64,000 bases of DNA from JAGREO01 sp020446285 (GTDB lineage: Bacteria; Pseudomonadota; Alphaproteobacteria; Geminicoccales; Geminicoccaceae), in the NCBI GenBank assembly GCA_041398005.1, contig JAWKVP010000003.1, forward strand, positions 62,001 to 126,000, written 5' to 3'. A program made the position numbers and the translations under genes. Positions 1 to 8,139 of this stretch are shown one piece after another (the first letter of the stretch is position 1; every line of letters begins with the position of its first letter). The notes beneath the pieces are model-generated. The model did not search any database. It was given only the letters and a program-made list of their open reading frames with translations, and had not been told where the DNA came from.

Positions 1-664
1 GGAATAGAGTCGCAGCAAGCGATCATTCCCATCACGACAATATTTCTTGCGCAATCCGGAGCATGAATCTAGCCTGCGCCTTCGAATTTGACTTGACCGT
101 CGAGGCGATTGATTTGGATTGGACAGAAAAAATACTGATAAATACATGTCCATCGACCCGTCAGGGCCGATCGATTTTTCGGCATCGTCCGCTGTTCTTT
201 CGAAGATGTACCGGAACCGGGCGGCACGCGCCTGTGACGCCCGACGGGAGACCGGTCGACGTTTCCTAGCGATTTCGCCGGAAATGACCGATACACTCAA
301 TGACATTCGTCGAATACGCGAACCAAAACCACTGCCGCGACCGCCATCGCGGTCACTGTCGCTCATTGCGACATTCTTCGGCTTCCCGATTTCTCATATT
401 CGCAAACTGGCATAAAAAAATGTATGCCAGTTTGCGAAATTGCGTAAGCGAAAGAGTTCGATTTAAGTTCACTCTTGGCAAAGCTGCACAAAGCAGCAGC
501 CTGTTCCCAACTTTTGTTGCGCGAGGCTGATGACGGATGAACGCGGTTCACGCGATTTCTACACACTTGGGGAATATCTCGTCTGACGGTGCTCGCTCCG
601 TCTCGAAACAGGCGTTGCGACCATGCGTGCATCCGTGTCGCCGGCGGAACGGAGGTCCGTCGAG
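1..664. other. intergenic region with no supported gene
   Basis: Short open frames on both strands here have no recognisable domain, no convincing ribosome binding site and no consistent codon bias, so none is called. The stretch from about 390 to 520 is richer in A+T than the rest of the window. It contains the perfect inverted repeat listed separately. It is most likely the regulatory region of the downstream XRE-type gene plus the tail of whatever lies to the left of the window. Confidence 0.6.
399..438. repeat. perfect 16-bp inverted repeat, possible operator
   Basis: The left arm (399-414, starting ttcgcaaactggcat) is matched exactly by its reverse complement at 423-438, with an 8-nt A-rich loop between. 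Neither flank carries a T run, so it does not look like an intrinsic terminator. It lies about 230 bp upstream of an HTH regulator gene, so an operator for that protein or a neighbour is the simplest reading. This is inferred from position only. Confidence 0.6.
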
Positions 665-1459
665 ATGAACGGTTCCACGATCAAGGCCATGGAGATGAAG
701 TCGAACTTCGGCAGGAACGTCCGCAAACACTGCACGGTTCCGGGTTCCATCGCCCGCATCTGCCGCAAGGCGGGGATCAACCGGCAGCAGTTCAACAAGT
801 ATCTGAACGGACATTCCCTGCCCTCCCTGCTCACGGCCCAGACCATCGCCAACGCACTCGGCGTGCGTATCGGCGACCTGCTCGAGGGAGACAGCGACCG
901 GCGCCGCCTGCGCAATTCCCTCGACGGCATCGCCGCCACCCTGCAGCCATCCAAGGTGAACGTCTTCGCTCAAGGCTACTATCTCGAGGTCAACCGCTCG
1001 GAAGTCGTCCCTGACCATGTCCTGACCTCGCTGACGTCGATCACCTTCGACAATGACACGATGCGCTATCGCCGCAAGACGCCGCTGCAGAGCCTGCCAT
1101 GCAGCAAGACGCTCTGGACCTATGACGGCGTGGCCTACAACACCAACAATTGCGGCAAGATCATCTACGTCAATTCGACGGTTCGACTGTATTTCGGCAG
1201 CTATCTTCTCGAATCGGCCAGTCTCTACAACAAGGATCTGGTCGGCCTCAAGCTGGCCGGCAGCAGCAATCCCCGCGGCACACCGTTCGCCGCCCCCGTC
1301 TACAAGATCTATCTCGGCGAGCGGCCCAACCTGCTGAGCTACCGCAACCAGCTTCGGCTCATTCGTGATACCGAACTGCCGCAGCGGATCGCCAAGGCGG
1401 TGCAGATCCTCGACGAGGCCGTGGTCCACGAGAGCGGAATGCTCAAGCTCGCCGGCTGA
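665..1459 (+). CDS. XRE-family HTH transcriptional regulator with unrecognised C-terminal domain
   Basis: Predicted 264-residue DNA-binding protein. Residues about 25-75 form a Cro/CI-type helix-turn-helix: ARICRKAGINRQQFNKYLNG is a recognition-helix pattern, followed by SLPSLLTAQTIANALGV. The remaining ~185 residues (many Tyr and Asn, no Cys pair or known motif visible) resemble no domain I can name and could be a ligand-sensing or oligomerisation module. I start at ATG 665 because GGAGGT at 651-656 sits 8 nt upstream; an earlier in-frame ATG at 623 lacks such a site. The gene stands alone, convergent with pheA. What it regulates is unknown. Confidence 0.75.
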   Translation: MNGSTIKAMEMKSNFGRNVRKHCTVPGSIARICRKAGINRQQFNKYLNGHSLPSLLTAQTIANALGVRIGDLLEGDSDRRRLRNSLDGIAATLQPSKVNVFAQGYYLEVNRSEVVPDHVLTSLTSITFDNDTMRYRRKTPLQSLPCSKTLWTYDGVAYNTNNCGKIIYVNSTVRLYFGSYLLESASLYNKDLVGLKLAGSSNPRGTPFAAPVYKIYLGERPNLLSYRNQLRLIRDTELPQRIAKAVQILDEAVVHESGMLKLAG

Positions 1460-1466
1460 CGCCGGA

Positions 1467-2333
1467 TCAGCTGCCCAGCCGCTTGCGCACCGGCGATGCC
1501 GGATACACGCCGAGAACCTCGACCTGGTGAGCGAAGAACCGCAGTTCCTCGAGCGCCAGGCCCAGGCCCCGTTCCTCCGGGTGTCCGAGGACATCGGCAA
1601 AGAACTGCGCCTGACCGAAACTCGGGTCGATATAGCTCTCCAGCTTGAGCATGTTGACGCCGTTGGTGGCGAAGCCGCCGAGCGCCTTGTAGAGCGCCGC
1701 CGGAACGTTGCGGACGCGGAAGAGAAAACTCGTGATCACATCGCCGTCACCCGCCGGCGGACATTGCGGCTCGCGCGAGAGCACGACGAAACGGGTGGTG
1801 TTGTGCTCGGCATCCTCGATGTCCTGGGCGAGGATGTCGAGACCGTAGATCTCGGCCGCGAGGATCGGCGAGATGGCGGCATGGCTGCGGTCGCCGCGCT
1901 GGGCGATCTCGGCGGCCGCTCCGGCCGTATCTCCGGCGACCCGCGCCCTGAAACCGTGACTGCGCAGGAAATTGCGGGTCTGGCCGAGCGCGTGGATGTG
2001 CGAATGAACGAAGCGTATCTCCTCGAGCTTCGTGCCGCGCAGGGCAAGCAGATGAAAGCGGATGCGCAGGAAATGCTCGGCAATGATGTGCAGGCCGCAA
2101 TGCGGCATCAGATGGTGAACGTCGGCGACACGCCCGGCGATGGTGTTGTCCACCGGTATCATCGCCAGCCTCGCCTGTCCGTCGCGCACCGAATCGAACG
2201 CCTCCTCGAACGATTCGCAAGGCAGGGGTTCCATGCCCGGAAACATCTCCGAACAGGCGATATGCGAGTTCGCGCCTGGCTGGCCCTGGTAGGCGATGCG
2301 GTTGTCGGCCGGTGCACCGGTATCGTCGCTCAT
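1467..2333 (-). CDS. pheA: prephenate dehydratase
   Basis: Converts prephenate to phenylpyruvate, CO2 and water in phenylalanine synthesis (cytoplasm). 288 residues, the normal size of a monofunctional enzyme. Residues ~12-190 are the dehydratase domain, starting IAYQGQPGANSH, with the catalytic Thr-Arg-Phe motif at T180-F182 (NTTRF). Residues ~199-280 are an ACT domain (SFLFRVRNVPAALYKALGGF) that binds phenylalanine for feedback inhibition in this family; the usual ESRP is ESYI here. No chorismate mutase domain is fused. It lies 57 bp downstream of kdsB on the same strand, an arrangement shared with cycM/kdsB/pheA loci of other alphaproteobacteria. Confidence 0.95.
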   Translation of the reverse strand: MSDDTGAPADNRIAYQGQPGANSHIACSEMFPGMEPLPCESFEEAFDSVRDGQARLAMIPVDNTIAGRVADVHHLMPHCGLHIIAEHFLRIRFHLLALRGTKLEEIRFVHSHIHALGQTRNFLRSHGFRARVAGDTAGAAAEIAQRGDRSHAAISPILAAEIYGLDILAQDIEDAEHNTTRFVVLSREPQCPPAGDGDVITSFLFRVRNVPAALYKALGGFATNGVNMLKLESYIDPSFGQAQFFADVLGHPEERGLGLALEELRFFAHQVEVLGVYPASPVRKRLGS

Positions 2334-2390
2334 GCGTTTCCCGTCTTCTCTTGCTCTCTTGTCTCTTGTCGTCGTTCGCGCCGGCGTCGG

Positions 2391-3155
2391 TCAGGCGGAT
2401 TCGAGGATCTTCCGCGCACGTTCGAGGTCGTGCGGCGTGTCGACGCCAAAGGGAATACTCTCCACACGGCGGACGCCGATGGTCATGCCGTTCTCGAGCG
2501 CACGCAGCTGTTCCAGTTTCTCGCGCCGTTCGAGCGGGCTCGGCGGCAATCCCGAAAAGCGCTCGAGGGCATCGCGGGCAAAAGCATAGATGCCGATGTG
2601 ATGATAGACCGGCCCCTCGCCCCAGGGAGCGGTGGCGCGGGTAAAATACAGCGCGCGTCCGAGATCCTCGTTGATCCACGAAACCACCGCCTTGACCGTG
2701 TTCGGATCCTGCCTTTCCTCCTCGTCGGTGGTGGCGTTGACAAGCGTGGCGATGTCGCAGCCGAGCGTATCCAGCGGCTCCAGCGCCTGCACGAGAATGC
2801 GCGGATCGAGTGTCGGCATGTCGCCCTGCAGGTTGACCACCCGGTCGTGCCGCCGTTCGGGATCGATCTCGGCGAGCGCCGCGCACACGCGATCCGTTCC
2901 GCTCGCGAGATCCGGGTCGGTCAGCACCGCCTCGCCGCCCGATGCCCGCACGGCATCGGCGATCTCCTGTTCGGCACAGGCGACGACCGCACGGCCCACG
3001 CCGGATTCGACCGCCCGCCGCCAGACCTGCACGATCATGGGCTCGCCGGCGATCGGGGCGAGCGGTTTTCCGGGCAGGCGGCTGCTGGCCATGCGTGCCG
3101 GAACGAGGATGATCGGGTGCGACCGATTGCCGCTTTTTCCCGCCGAAGCCGTCAA
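2391..3155 (-). CDS. kdsB: 3-deoxy-manno-octulosonate cytidylyltransferase (CMP-KDO synthetase)
   Basis: Activates KDO with CTP to CMP-KDO for the lipopolysaccharide inner core. The nucleotidyltransferase signature PIILVPARMASSRLPGKPL lies near the N-terminus, followed by NLQGDMP and the C-terminal HHIGIYAF segment. I propose a TTG start at 3155 (254 residues, the family norm), because GGAG lies 7 nt upstream and homology begins about 14 residues in. An upstream ATG at 3233 would add 26 residues of low-complexity basic sequence. Divergent from the cytochrome gene; the 237-bp gap between them should hold both promoters. Cotranscription with pheA is likely. Confidence 0.92.
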   Translation of the reverse strand: MTASAGKSGNRSHPIILVPARMASSRLPGKPLAPIAGEPMIVQVWRRAVESGVGRAVVACAEQEIADAVRASGGEAVLTDPDLASGTDRVCAALAEIDPERRHDRVVNLQGDMPTLDPRILVQALEPLDTLGCDIATLVNATTDEEERQDPNTVKAVVSWINEDLGRALYFTRATAPWGEGPVYHHIGIYAFARDALERFSGLPPSPLERREKLEQLRALENGMTIGVRRVESIPFGVDTPHDLERARKILESA

Positions 3156-3392
3156 GTACCTTCTCCGATGATGCGTTCCGCGTTTTTCCGCAACCGGCGG
3201 ACCGGGCGACACAGAAACCGTCCGACGAGCCATTCGGGTGGGACAAAACGCCCGCCGGACACCGTGTCCGCTTGACGTCCGCGGCGACCATGCGATACCG
3301 ACCCAAGCGGCCCGTCAAGCCCGGCAACCCGTTGTCTGCCGGTGGACGGAGGCCGCTCTACCCTCTCGGCTGGGCAGGCACAAGGATTTCCG

Positions 3393-3902
3393 ATGTCATC
3401 ATCACTCGAAGGAAACAAGCTTCTCGCCGCGGTTCTCACCGCCGGCATCATGGCATCCGGTTCCGGTGCCATCGCGACGATCATCTATGGCGGCCATGCG
3501 CCCGAGGAACCTGCCTATGTCGTCGAGGCGTCGGCGACCGATGCCGGTGCGAGCACCGAAAGTGCCGAACCCGCCGCCTTCGCCGTTCCCGAGACGGGCG
3601 ATGTCGCGGCCGGCGAGAAATACGCCAAGAAATGCGCCGCCTGTCATACCTTCGATGCCGGCGGAGCGAACAAGGTAGGCCCCGGCCTGCATGGCGTCGT
3701 CGGACGTGCGATCGCCAGCCATGAGGGCTTCTCCTACAGTGACGTGCTCGCCGGTCACGGCGGCAACTGGGATCGCGAGTCGCTGATCGGCTTCCTGCAC
3801 AAGCCGAAGGACTGGGCGCCCGGAACCAAGATGAGCTTCGCCGGTGTGAACAAGGAGCAGGACATGGCCGACCTGCTCGCCTATCTCGAAAGCCTGAACT
3901 GA
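3393..3902 (+). CDS. cycM: membrane-anchored c-type cytochrome, CycM type
   Basis: Monohaem class I cytochrome c held to the inner membrane by an uncleaved N-terminal helix (residues ~9-33). The helix is followed by an Ala/Glu/Ser-rich periplasmic linker to about residue 68, then the haem domain. The haem attachment motif is C81-AAC-H85, and M147 in GTKMSFAG is the likely axial ligand. CycM in rhizobia passes electrons from the bc1 complex to an aa3-type oxidase; the same role is inferred here. The start at ATG 3393 has AAGGA about 8 nt upstream; an upstream in-frame ATG (3342) would place 17 polar residues before the anchor. A terminator follows at 3960. Confidence 0.9.
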   Translation: MSSSLEGNKLLAAVLTAGIMASGSGAIATIIYGGHAPEEPAYVVEASATDAGASTESAEPAAFAVPETGDVAAGEKYAKKCAACHTFDAGGANKVGPGLHGVVGRAIASHEGFSYSDVLAGHGGNWDRESLIGFLHKPKDWAPGTKMSFAGVNKEQDMADLLAYLESLN

Positions 3903-3959
3903 CCCGTACGTCTCGTTCAAAACGGGAATTTCGCGTTTCAGGCGAAAATGGCACAAAAG

Positions 3960-3987
3960 GGCCGGTACCGTGAGGACCGGCCTTTTT
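3960..3987 (+). terminator. intrinsic terminator after the cytochrome gene
   Basis: The perfect stem GGCCGGT (3960-3966) / ACCGGCC (3976-3982) is followed directly by five T residues (3983-3987). It lies 58 bp after the cytochrome stop codon and before the yej operon, so it separates the two units. Confidence 0.85.
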
Positions 3988-4109
3988 GATGGTTTCTGTA
4001 CAGATTTTCACTTCATGGATCGATGCCGCCGCCCTACCCTGGGGTTGTGTTCGCCGGAATGCGACCTACCTCCAATCGAGACAGACGTGAGGCTCGGGAA
4101 CAGGACGAC

Positions 4110-5939
4110 ATGATCAGCAAAACGAAGATACTCGTCGCCGCCACGATCGCCGCCGGTTCGGCCCTGCTCCCGCTCGCGCCCGCATCGGCGCAGGAACCGG
4201 TCCATGGCATCGCGATGCACGGCGAGCCGGAATATTCAGCCGGTTTCACCCATTTCGCCTATGTGAATCCGGATGCGCCCAAGGGTGGTCCGGTCCGCTA
4301 TTCGGCGCAGGGCACCTTCGACAGCTTCAATGCCTTCATCATCAAGGGAACTCCCGCCGCCGGCATCGGTCTCATCTATGATACATTGCTGGAAAATTCC
4401 GCCGAAGAGCCCTTCACCGAATATGGTTATCTCGCCCGGTCGATCGAAGTGCCCGAGGATCGCAGCTTCATTCGCTTCAACCTCGCCCCCGACGCCCGCT
4501 GGCACGATGGCGAGCCGGTCACGCCCGAGGATGTCGTCTGGACCTTCGAGACACTCGTCTCCCGGGGTGCCCCCCTCTACCGCCAATATTACGCCAACGT
4601 CACCAAGGTGGAAAAAACCGGCGAGCATCAGGTGAGCTTCACCTTCGATGGCGGCAACAATCTCGAACTGCCGCTGATCCTCGGCCAACTCATCGTCCTG
4701 CCGCAGCACTACTATGAAAACGTCCCCTTCGATCAGACCTCGCTGAAACCGCCGCTCGGCAGCGGTCCCTACAGGGTCAAGTCCTTCGAGGCCGGGCGCT
4801 TTGTCGAGTATGAACGGGTCGAGGACTATTGGGGTGCCGATATTCCGGTCAATCGCGGCCGCAACAATTTCGATAGCATCCGCTACGATTACTATCGTGA
4901 CCGCGATGTCATGCTCGAAGCCTTCAAGTCCGGCGAGTTCGATTTCTTCGTCGAGAACAGTTCCAAACGCTGGGCCACCGGCTACGACATTCCGCAGATT
5001 GCCGATGGCCGTATCATCAAGGAGGAAATCCCCAATCATTCCTCCTCCCGCATGCAGGGCTACGCCTTCAATACCCGCAGGGACATCTTCAAGGATCCGC
5101 GCGTGCGCGAAGCCATCGGCTATGCCTTCGACTTCGAATGGATGAACAGGAACCTGTTCTACGGCCAGTATCAGCGCATCAACAGCTACTTCTCCGGCAG
5201 CGAGACCTTCGCCGCCCGCGAACTGCCGGACGAGATGGAACTGGCCATTCTCGAACCGCTGCGCGGTCAGGTGCCCGAACAGGTCTTCACCGAAGTCTAC
5301 GAACCGCCCGTCACCGACGGTTCCGGCAGCAACCGTCAGGGCCTGCGCAACGGCCTGCGGCTGCTCAAGGAGGCGGGCTACGAACTCGTCGACGGTGTCA
5401 TGACCAACAGGGACACCGGCAACCGCCTCGACTTCGAATATCTCTACTTCGACCCTTCCAGCGAGCGCATCGCCGCCCCCTTCGCCCAGGCGCTTGAAAA
5501 GATGGGCGTGAAGATGACCCTGCGCCGGGTCGATACCTCGCAATATATCGAGCGTATGGACAATTTCGATTTCGACATGACCACCGCCATCTGGGGTCAG
5601 AGCCTGTCGCCGGGCAACGAGCAGCGCGAGTTCTGGGGCACGGCCGCCGCCGATCAGAACGGTTCGCGCAATGTCGTCGGCATCAGGGATCCCGCGATCG
5701 ACGCCATCATCGAGAAGATCATCGCCGCCGACAGCTCGCAAGAACTGGCGGCTGCCTGCCGCGCACTCGACCGGGTGCTGATCTGGCAGTATTTCACCGT
5801 CCCGCAATTCTACAACGAGGTCGACCGCATTGCCCGCTGGGCCTATCTGCAACGCCCCGAAACCGTACCGCTGCGCGGGCTCGATACATCGAGCTGGTGG
5901 TATGACGAGGAGAAGGCAGGGCAGATCAAGGGCCGCTGA
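4110..5939 (+). CDS. yejA: peptide ABC transporter substrate-binding protein, YejA type
   Basis: Periplasmic binding protein for oligopeptides, and in enterics for microcin C; first gene of a yejABEF operon. 609 residues. A Sec signal peptide covers residues 1-26 (LLPLAPASA followed by QE). The mature part has the SBP_bac_5 layout: HGIAMHGEPEYSAGFTHF near the start, YVNPDAPKGG, a central GPYRVKSFEAGR, and a C-terminal segment typical of YejA. I chose ATG 4110 because it starts the signal peptide; AGGA lies 4 nt upstream. The stop shares one base with the start of yejB. Exact substrate unknown. Confidence 0.93.
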   Translation: MISKTKILVAATIAAGSALLPLAPASAQEPVHGIAMHGEPEYSAGFTHFAYVNPDAPKGGPVRYSAQGTFDSFNAFIIKGTPAAGIGLIYDTLLENSAEEPFTEYGYLARSIEVPEDRSFIRFNLAPDARWHDGEPVTPEDVVWTFETLVSRGAPLYRQYYANVTKVEKTGEHQVSFTFDGGNNLELPLILGQLIVLPQHYYENVPFDQTSLKPPLGSGPYRVKSFEAGRFVEYERVEDYWGADIPVNRGRNNFDSIRYDYYRDRDVMLEAFKSGEFDFFVENSSKRWATGYDIPQIADGRIIKEEIPNHSSSRMQGYAFNTRRDIFKDPRVREAIGYAFDFEWMNRNLFYGQYQRINSYFSGSETFAARELPDEMELAILEPLRGQVPEQVFTEVYEPPVTDGSGSNRQGLRNGLRLLKEAGYELVDGVMTNRDTGNRLDFEYLYFDPSSERIAAPFAQALEKMGVKMTLRRVDTSQYIERMDNFDFDMTTAIWGQSLSPGNEQREFWGTAAADQNGSRNVVGIRDPAIDAIIEKIIAADSSQELAAACRALDRVLIWQYFTVPQFYNEVDRIARWAYLQRPETVPLRGLDTSSWWYDEEKAGQIKGR

Positions 5940-7060
5940 TGGGCGCCTATCTCCTACGCCGCTTGCTGCTGGTGATCCCGACCCTGCTCGGGATCATGAT
6001 CCTCAATTTCGTCATCATTCAGGCGGCGCCCGGCGGTCCCGTCGAACAGATGATCGCACGCCTGCAGGGTACGGCCGTTTCCGCCACCGCAAGGCTCGAA
6101 GGCGACCGTGGCGACATGGGTTCGCAGGGGCAAGGCAGTCAGGCGTCAACGTCCTCCTCCGCCCAGCCGCGCGGTGATTATCGCGGCGCGCGCGGCCTGC
6201 CGCCGGAATTCATCGCCGATCTGGAAAAGATGTACGGCTTCGACAAGCCGCTCTGGCAGCAATTCACCGAGATGATGGGCCGCTATCTGAGCTTCGATTT
6301 CGGCAAGAGCTTCTTCCGCGATACATCGGTGATCGACCTCATCCTCGAAAAGATGCCGGTCTCGATCTCGCTCGGCGTGTGGACGACCCTGCTCACCTAT
6401 CTGATCTCGATCCCCTTGGGCATCCGCAAGGCCGTGCGCGACGGCTCGAATTTCGATGTCTGGACCTCGGGGGTCATCATCATCGGCAATGCGATACCGG
6501 GCTTTCTCTTCGCCATCCTGCTCATCGTCCTCTTCGCCGGCGGCAGCTATCTCGACTGGTTCCCGTTGCGCGGCCTGACGTCCGAGAACTGGAACCAGCT
6601 GAGCTGGGGCGGGCGGATCGTCGACTATATCTGGCACATGGTCCTGCCGATCGTTTCATTGATGATCGGCGCTTTCGCGGGCCTCACCATGCTGACCAAG
6701 AACAGCTTCGTCGAGGAGATCAACAAACAGTATGTCATCACCGCCCGCGCCAAGGGACTGACCGAGCGGCAGGTGCTCTACGGCCATGTGTTCCGCAACG
6801 CCATGCTGATCGTCATCGCCGGGTTTCCTGCCGCATTCATCGGCATCCTGTTCACCGGCTCGCTCTTGGTGGAGGTCATTTTCTCGCTCGACGGGCTGGG
6901 CCTGCTCGGCTTCGAGGCGGCCATCAACCGCGACTATCCCGTCATGTTCGCCACGCTTTATATTTTCACGCTGATGGGTCTGATCCTCAAGATCGTCTCC
7001 GATTTCACCTATGTGCTGGTCGATCCGCGCATCGATTTCGAGAGCAGGGGCGGACATTGA
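5939..7060 (+). CDS. yejB: peptide ABC transporter permease, YejB type
   Basis: Inner-membrane permease of the Yej importer, 373 residues. The N-terminal helix (RRLLLVIPTLLGIMILNFVI) is followed by a periplasmic segment of ~75 residues rich in Gly, Ser and Gln, then five more membrane spans. The binding-protein-dependent permease motif (YVITARAKGLTERQVLYGHV) contacts the ATPase. The ATG overlaps the yejA stop by one base, and the stop TGA overlaps the yejE TTG start in a TTGA, so translation of the operon is coupled. Confidence 0.93.
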   Translation: MGAYLLRRLLLVIPTLLGIMILNFVIIQAAPGGPVEQMIARLQGTAVSATARLEGDRGDMGSQGQGSQASTSSSAQPRGDYRGARGLPPEFIADLEKMYGFDKPLWQQFTEMMGRYLSFDFGKSFFRDTSVIDLILEKMPVSISLGVWTTLLTYLISIPLGIRKAVRDGSNFDVWTSGVIIIGNAIPGFLFAILLIVLFAGGSYLDWFPLRGLTSENWNQLSWGGRIVDYIWHMVLPIVSLMIGAFAGLTMLTKNSFVEEINKQYVITARAKGLTERQVLYGHVFRNAMLIVIAGFPAAFIGILFTGSLLVEVIFSLDGLGLLGFEAAINRDYPVMFATLYIFTLMGLILKIVSDFTYVLVDPRIDFESRGGH

Positions 7061-8139
7061 GCGCGCGCAACCTGAAGCCGCCCCGGACCCGCGACCGTCT
7101 TTTGGGCATCCCCTTGCGCCTGTCACCGCTCAACGCAAGGCGGCTCGCCAATTTCAAGACCAACCGGCGCGGTCACATCTCGCTCTGGCTGTTCATGATC
7201 CTGTTCATCCTCAGCCTGTTCGCCGAACTGATCGCCAACGACAAGCCGATACTCGTGAGCTACGATGGCGGCTTCTACACACCCTTTCTGACCGCCTATC
7301 CCGAAACCACCTTCGGCGGCGATTTTCCCACCGAGGCGGATTACAACGACCCGTTCGTGATGGAGCTGATCGAGGAGAAAGGCTGGGCGCTGTGGCCCGT
7401 CATTCCCTACAGCTATGACACCATCATCAAGGATCTCGACCGCCCGTCGCCCGCCCCGCCGTCGCTGAAGAACTGGCTCGGCACCGACGATCAGGCGCGG
7501 GACGTCACCGCAAGGGTGATCTACGGTTTCCGCATCTCCGTGCTGTTCGGGCTGGTGCTCACACTGGTGTCGTCGGTGATCGGCATCGCCGCCGGTGCCG
7601 TGCAGGGCTATTTCGGCGGCTGGGTTGATCTCGGCATGCAGCGTTTCATGGAAGTCTGGTCGGGGCTGCCGACGCTCTATCTGCTCATCATCATGTCGAG
7701 CATCATCATTCCGGGCTTCTGGTCGCTGTTGATCCTGATGCTGCTGTTCAGCTGGATGGCGCTGGTCGATGTGGTGCGGGCGGAGTTCCTGCGCGCCCGC
7801 AATCTCGATTTCGTCCGCGCGGCGCGCGCGCTGGGTGTGGGCAATGCGACCATCATGTTCCGCCATGTGCTGCCCAATGCGATGGTCTCCACCCTGACCT
7901 TCATGCCGTTCATCCTCAACGGCTCGATCACCACCCTCACCTCCCTCGATTTCCTCGGCTTCGGCCTGCCGCCGGGTTCGCCCTCGCTCGGTGAACTGCT
8001 GGCCCAGGGCAAGGCCAACCTGCAGGCGCCATGGCTCGGCATCACCGGCTTTCTGGTGCTGGCGGTGATGCTCTCGCTGCTGATCTTCATCGGCGAGGCG
8101 GTGCGCGATGCCTTCGATCCGCGAAAGACGTTTCAATGA
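7057..8139 (+). CDS. yejE: peptide ABC transporter permease, YejE type
   Basis: Second permease of the Yej importer, 360 residues (E. coli homologue 341). Six predicted membrane spans; the first is HISLWLFMILFILSLFAELIA. The coupling motif EFLRARNLDFVRAARALGVG and the C-terminal LDFLGFGLPPGSPSLGELL are diagnostic of the DppC/YejE group. The start is taken as TTG 7057, inside the TTGA overlap with the yejB stop; no ATG exists between that point and the first membrane span except inside it. Its own stop overlaps the yejF ATG (ATGA). Confidence 0.9.
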   Translation: MSARNLKPPRTRDRLLGIPLRLSPLNARRLANFKTNRRGHISLWLFMILFILSLFAELIANDKPILVSYDGGFYTPFLTAYPETTFGGDFPTEADYNDPFVMELIEEKGWALWPVIPYSYDTIIKDLDRPSPAPPSLKNWLGTDDQARDVTARVIYGFRISVLFGLVLTLVSSVIGIAAGAVQGYFGGWVDLGMQRFMEVWSGLPTLYLLIIMSSIIIPGFWSLLILMLLFSWMALVDVVRAEFLRARNLDFVRAARALGVGNATIMFRHVLPNAMVSTLTFMPFILNGSITTLTSLDFLGFGLPPGSPSLGELLAQGKANLQAPWLGITGFLVLAVMLSLLIFIGEAVRDAFDPRKTFQ

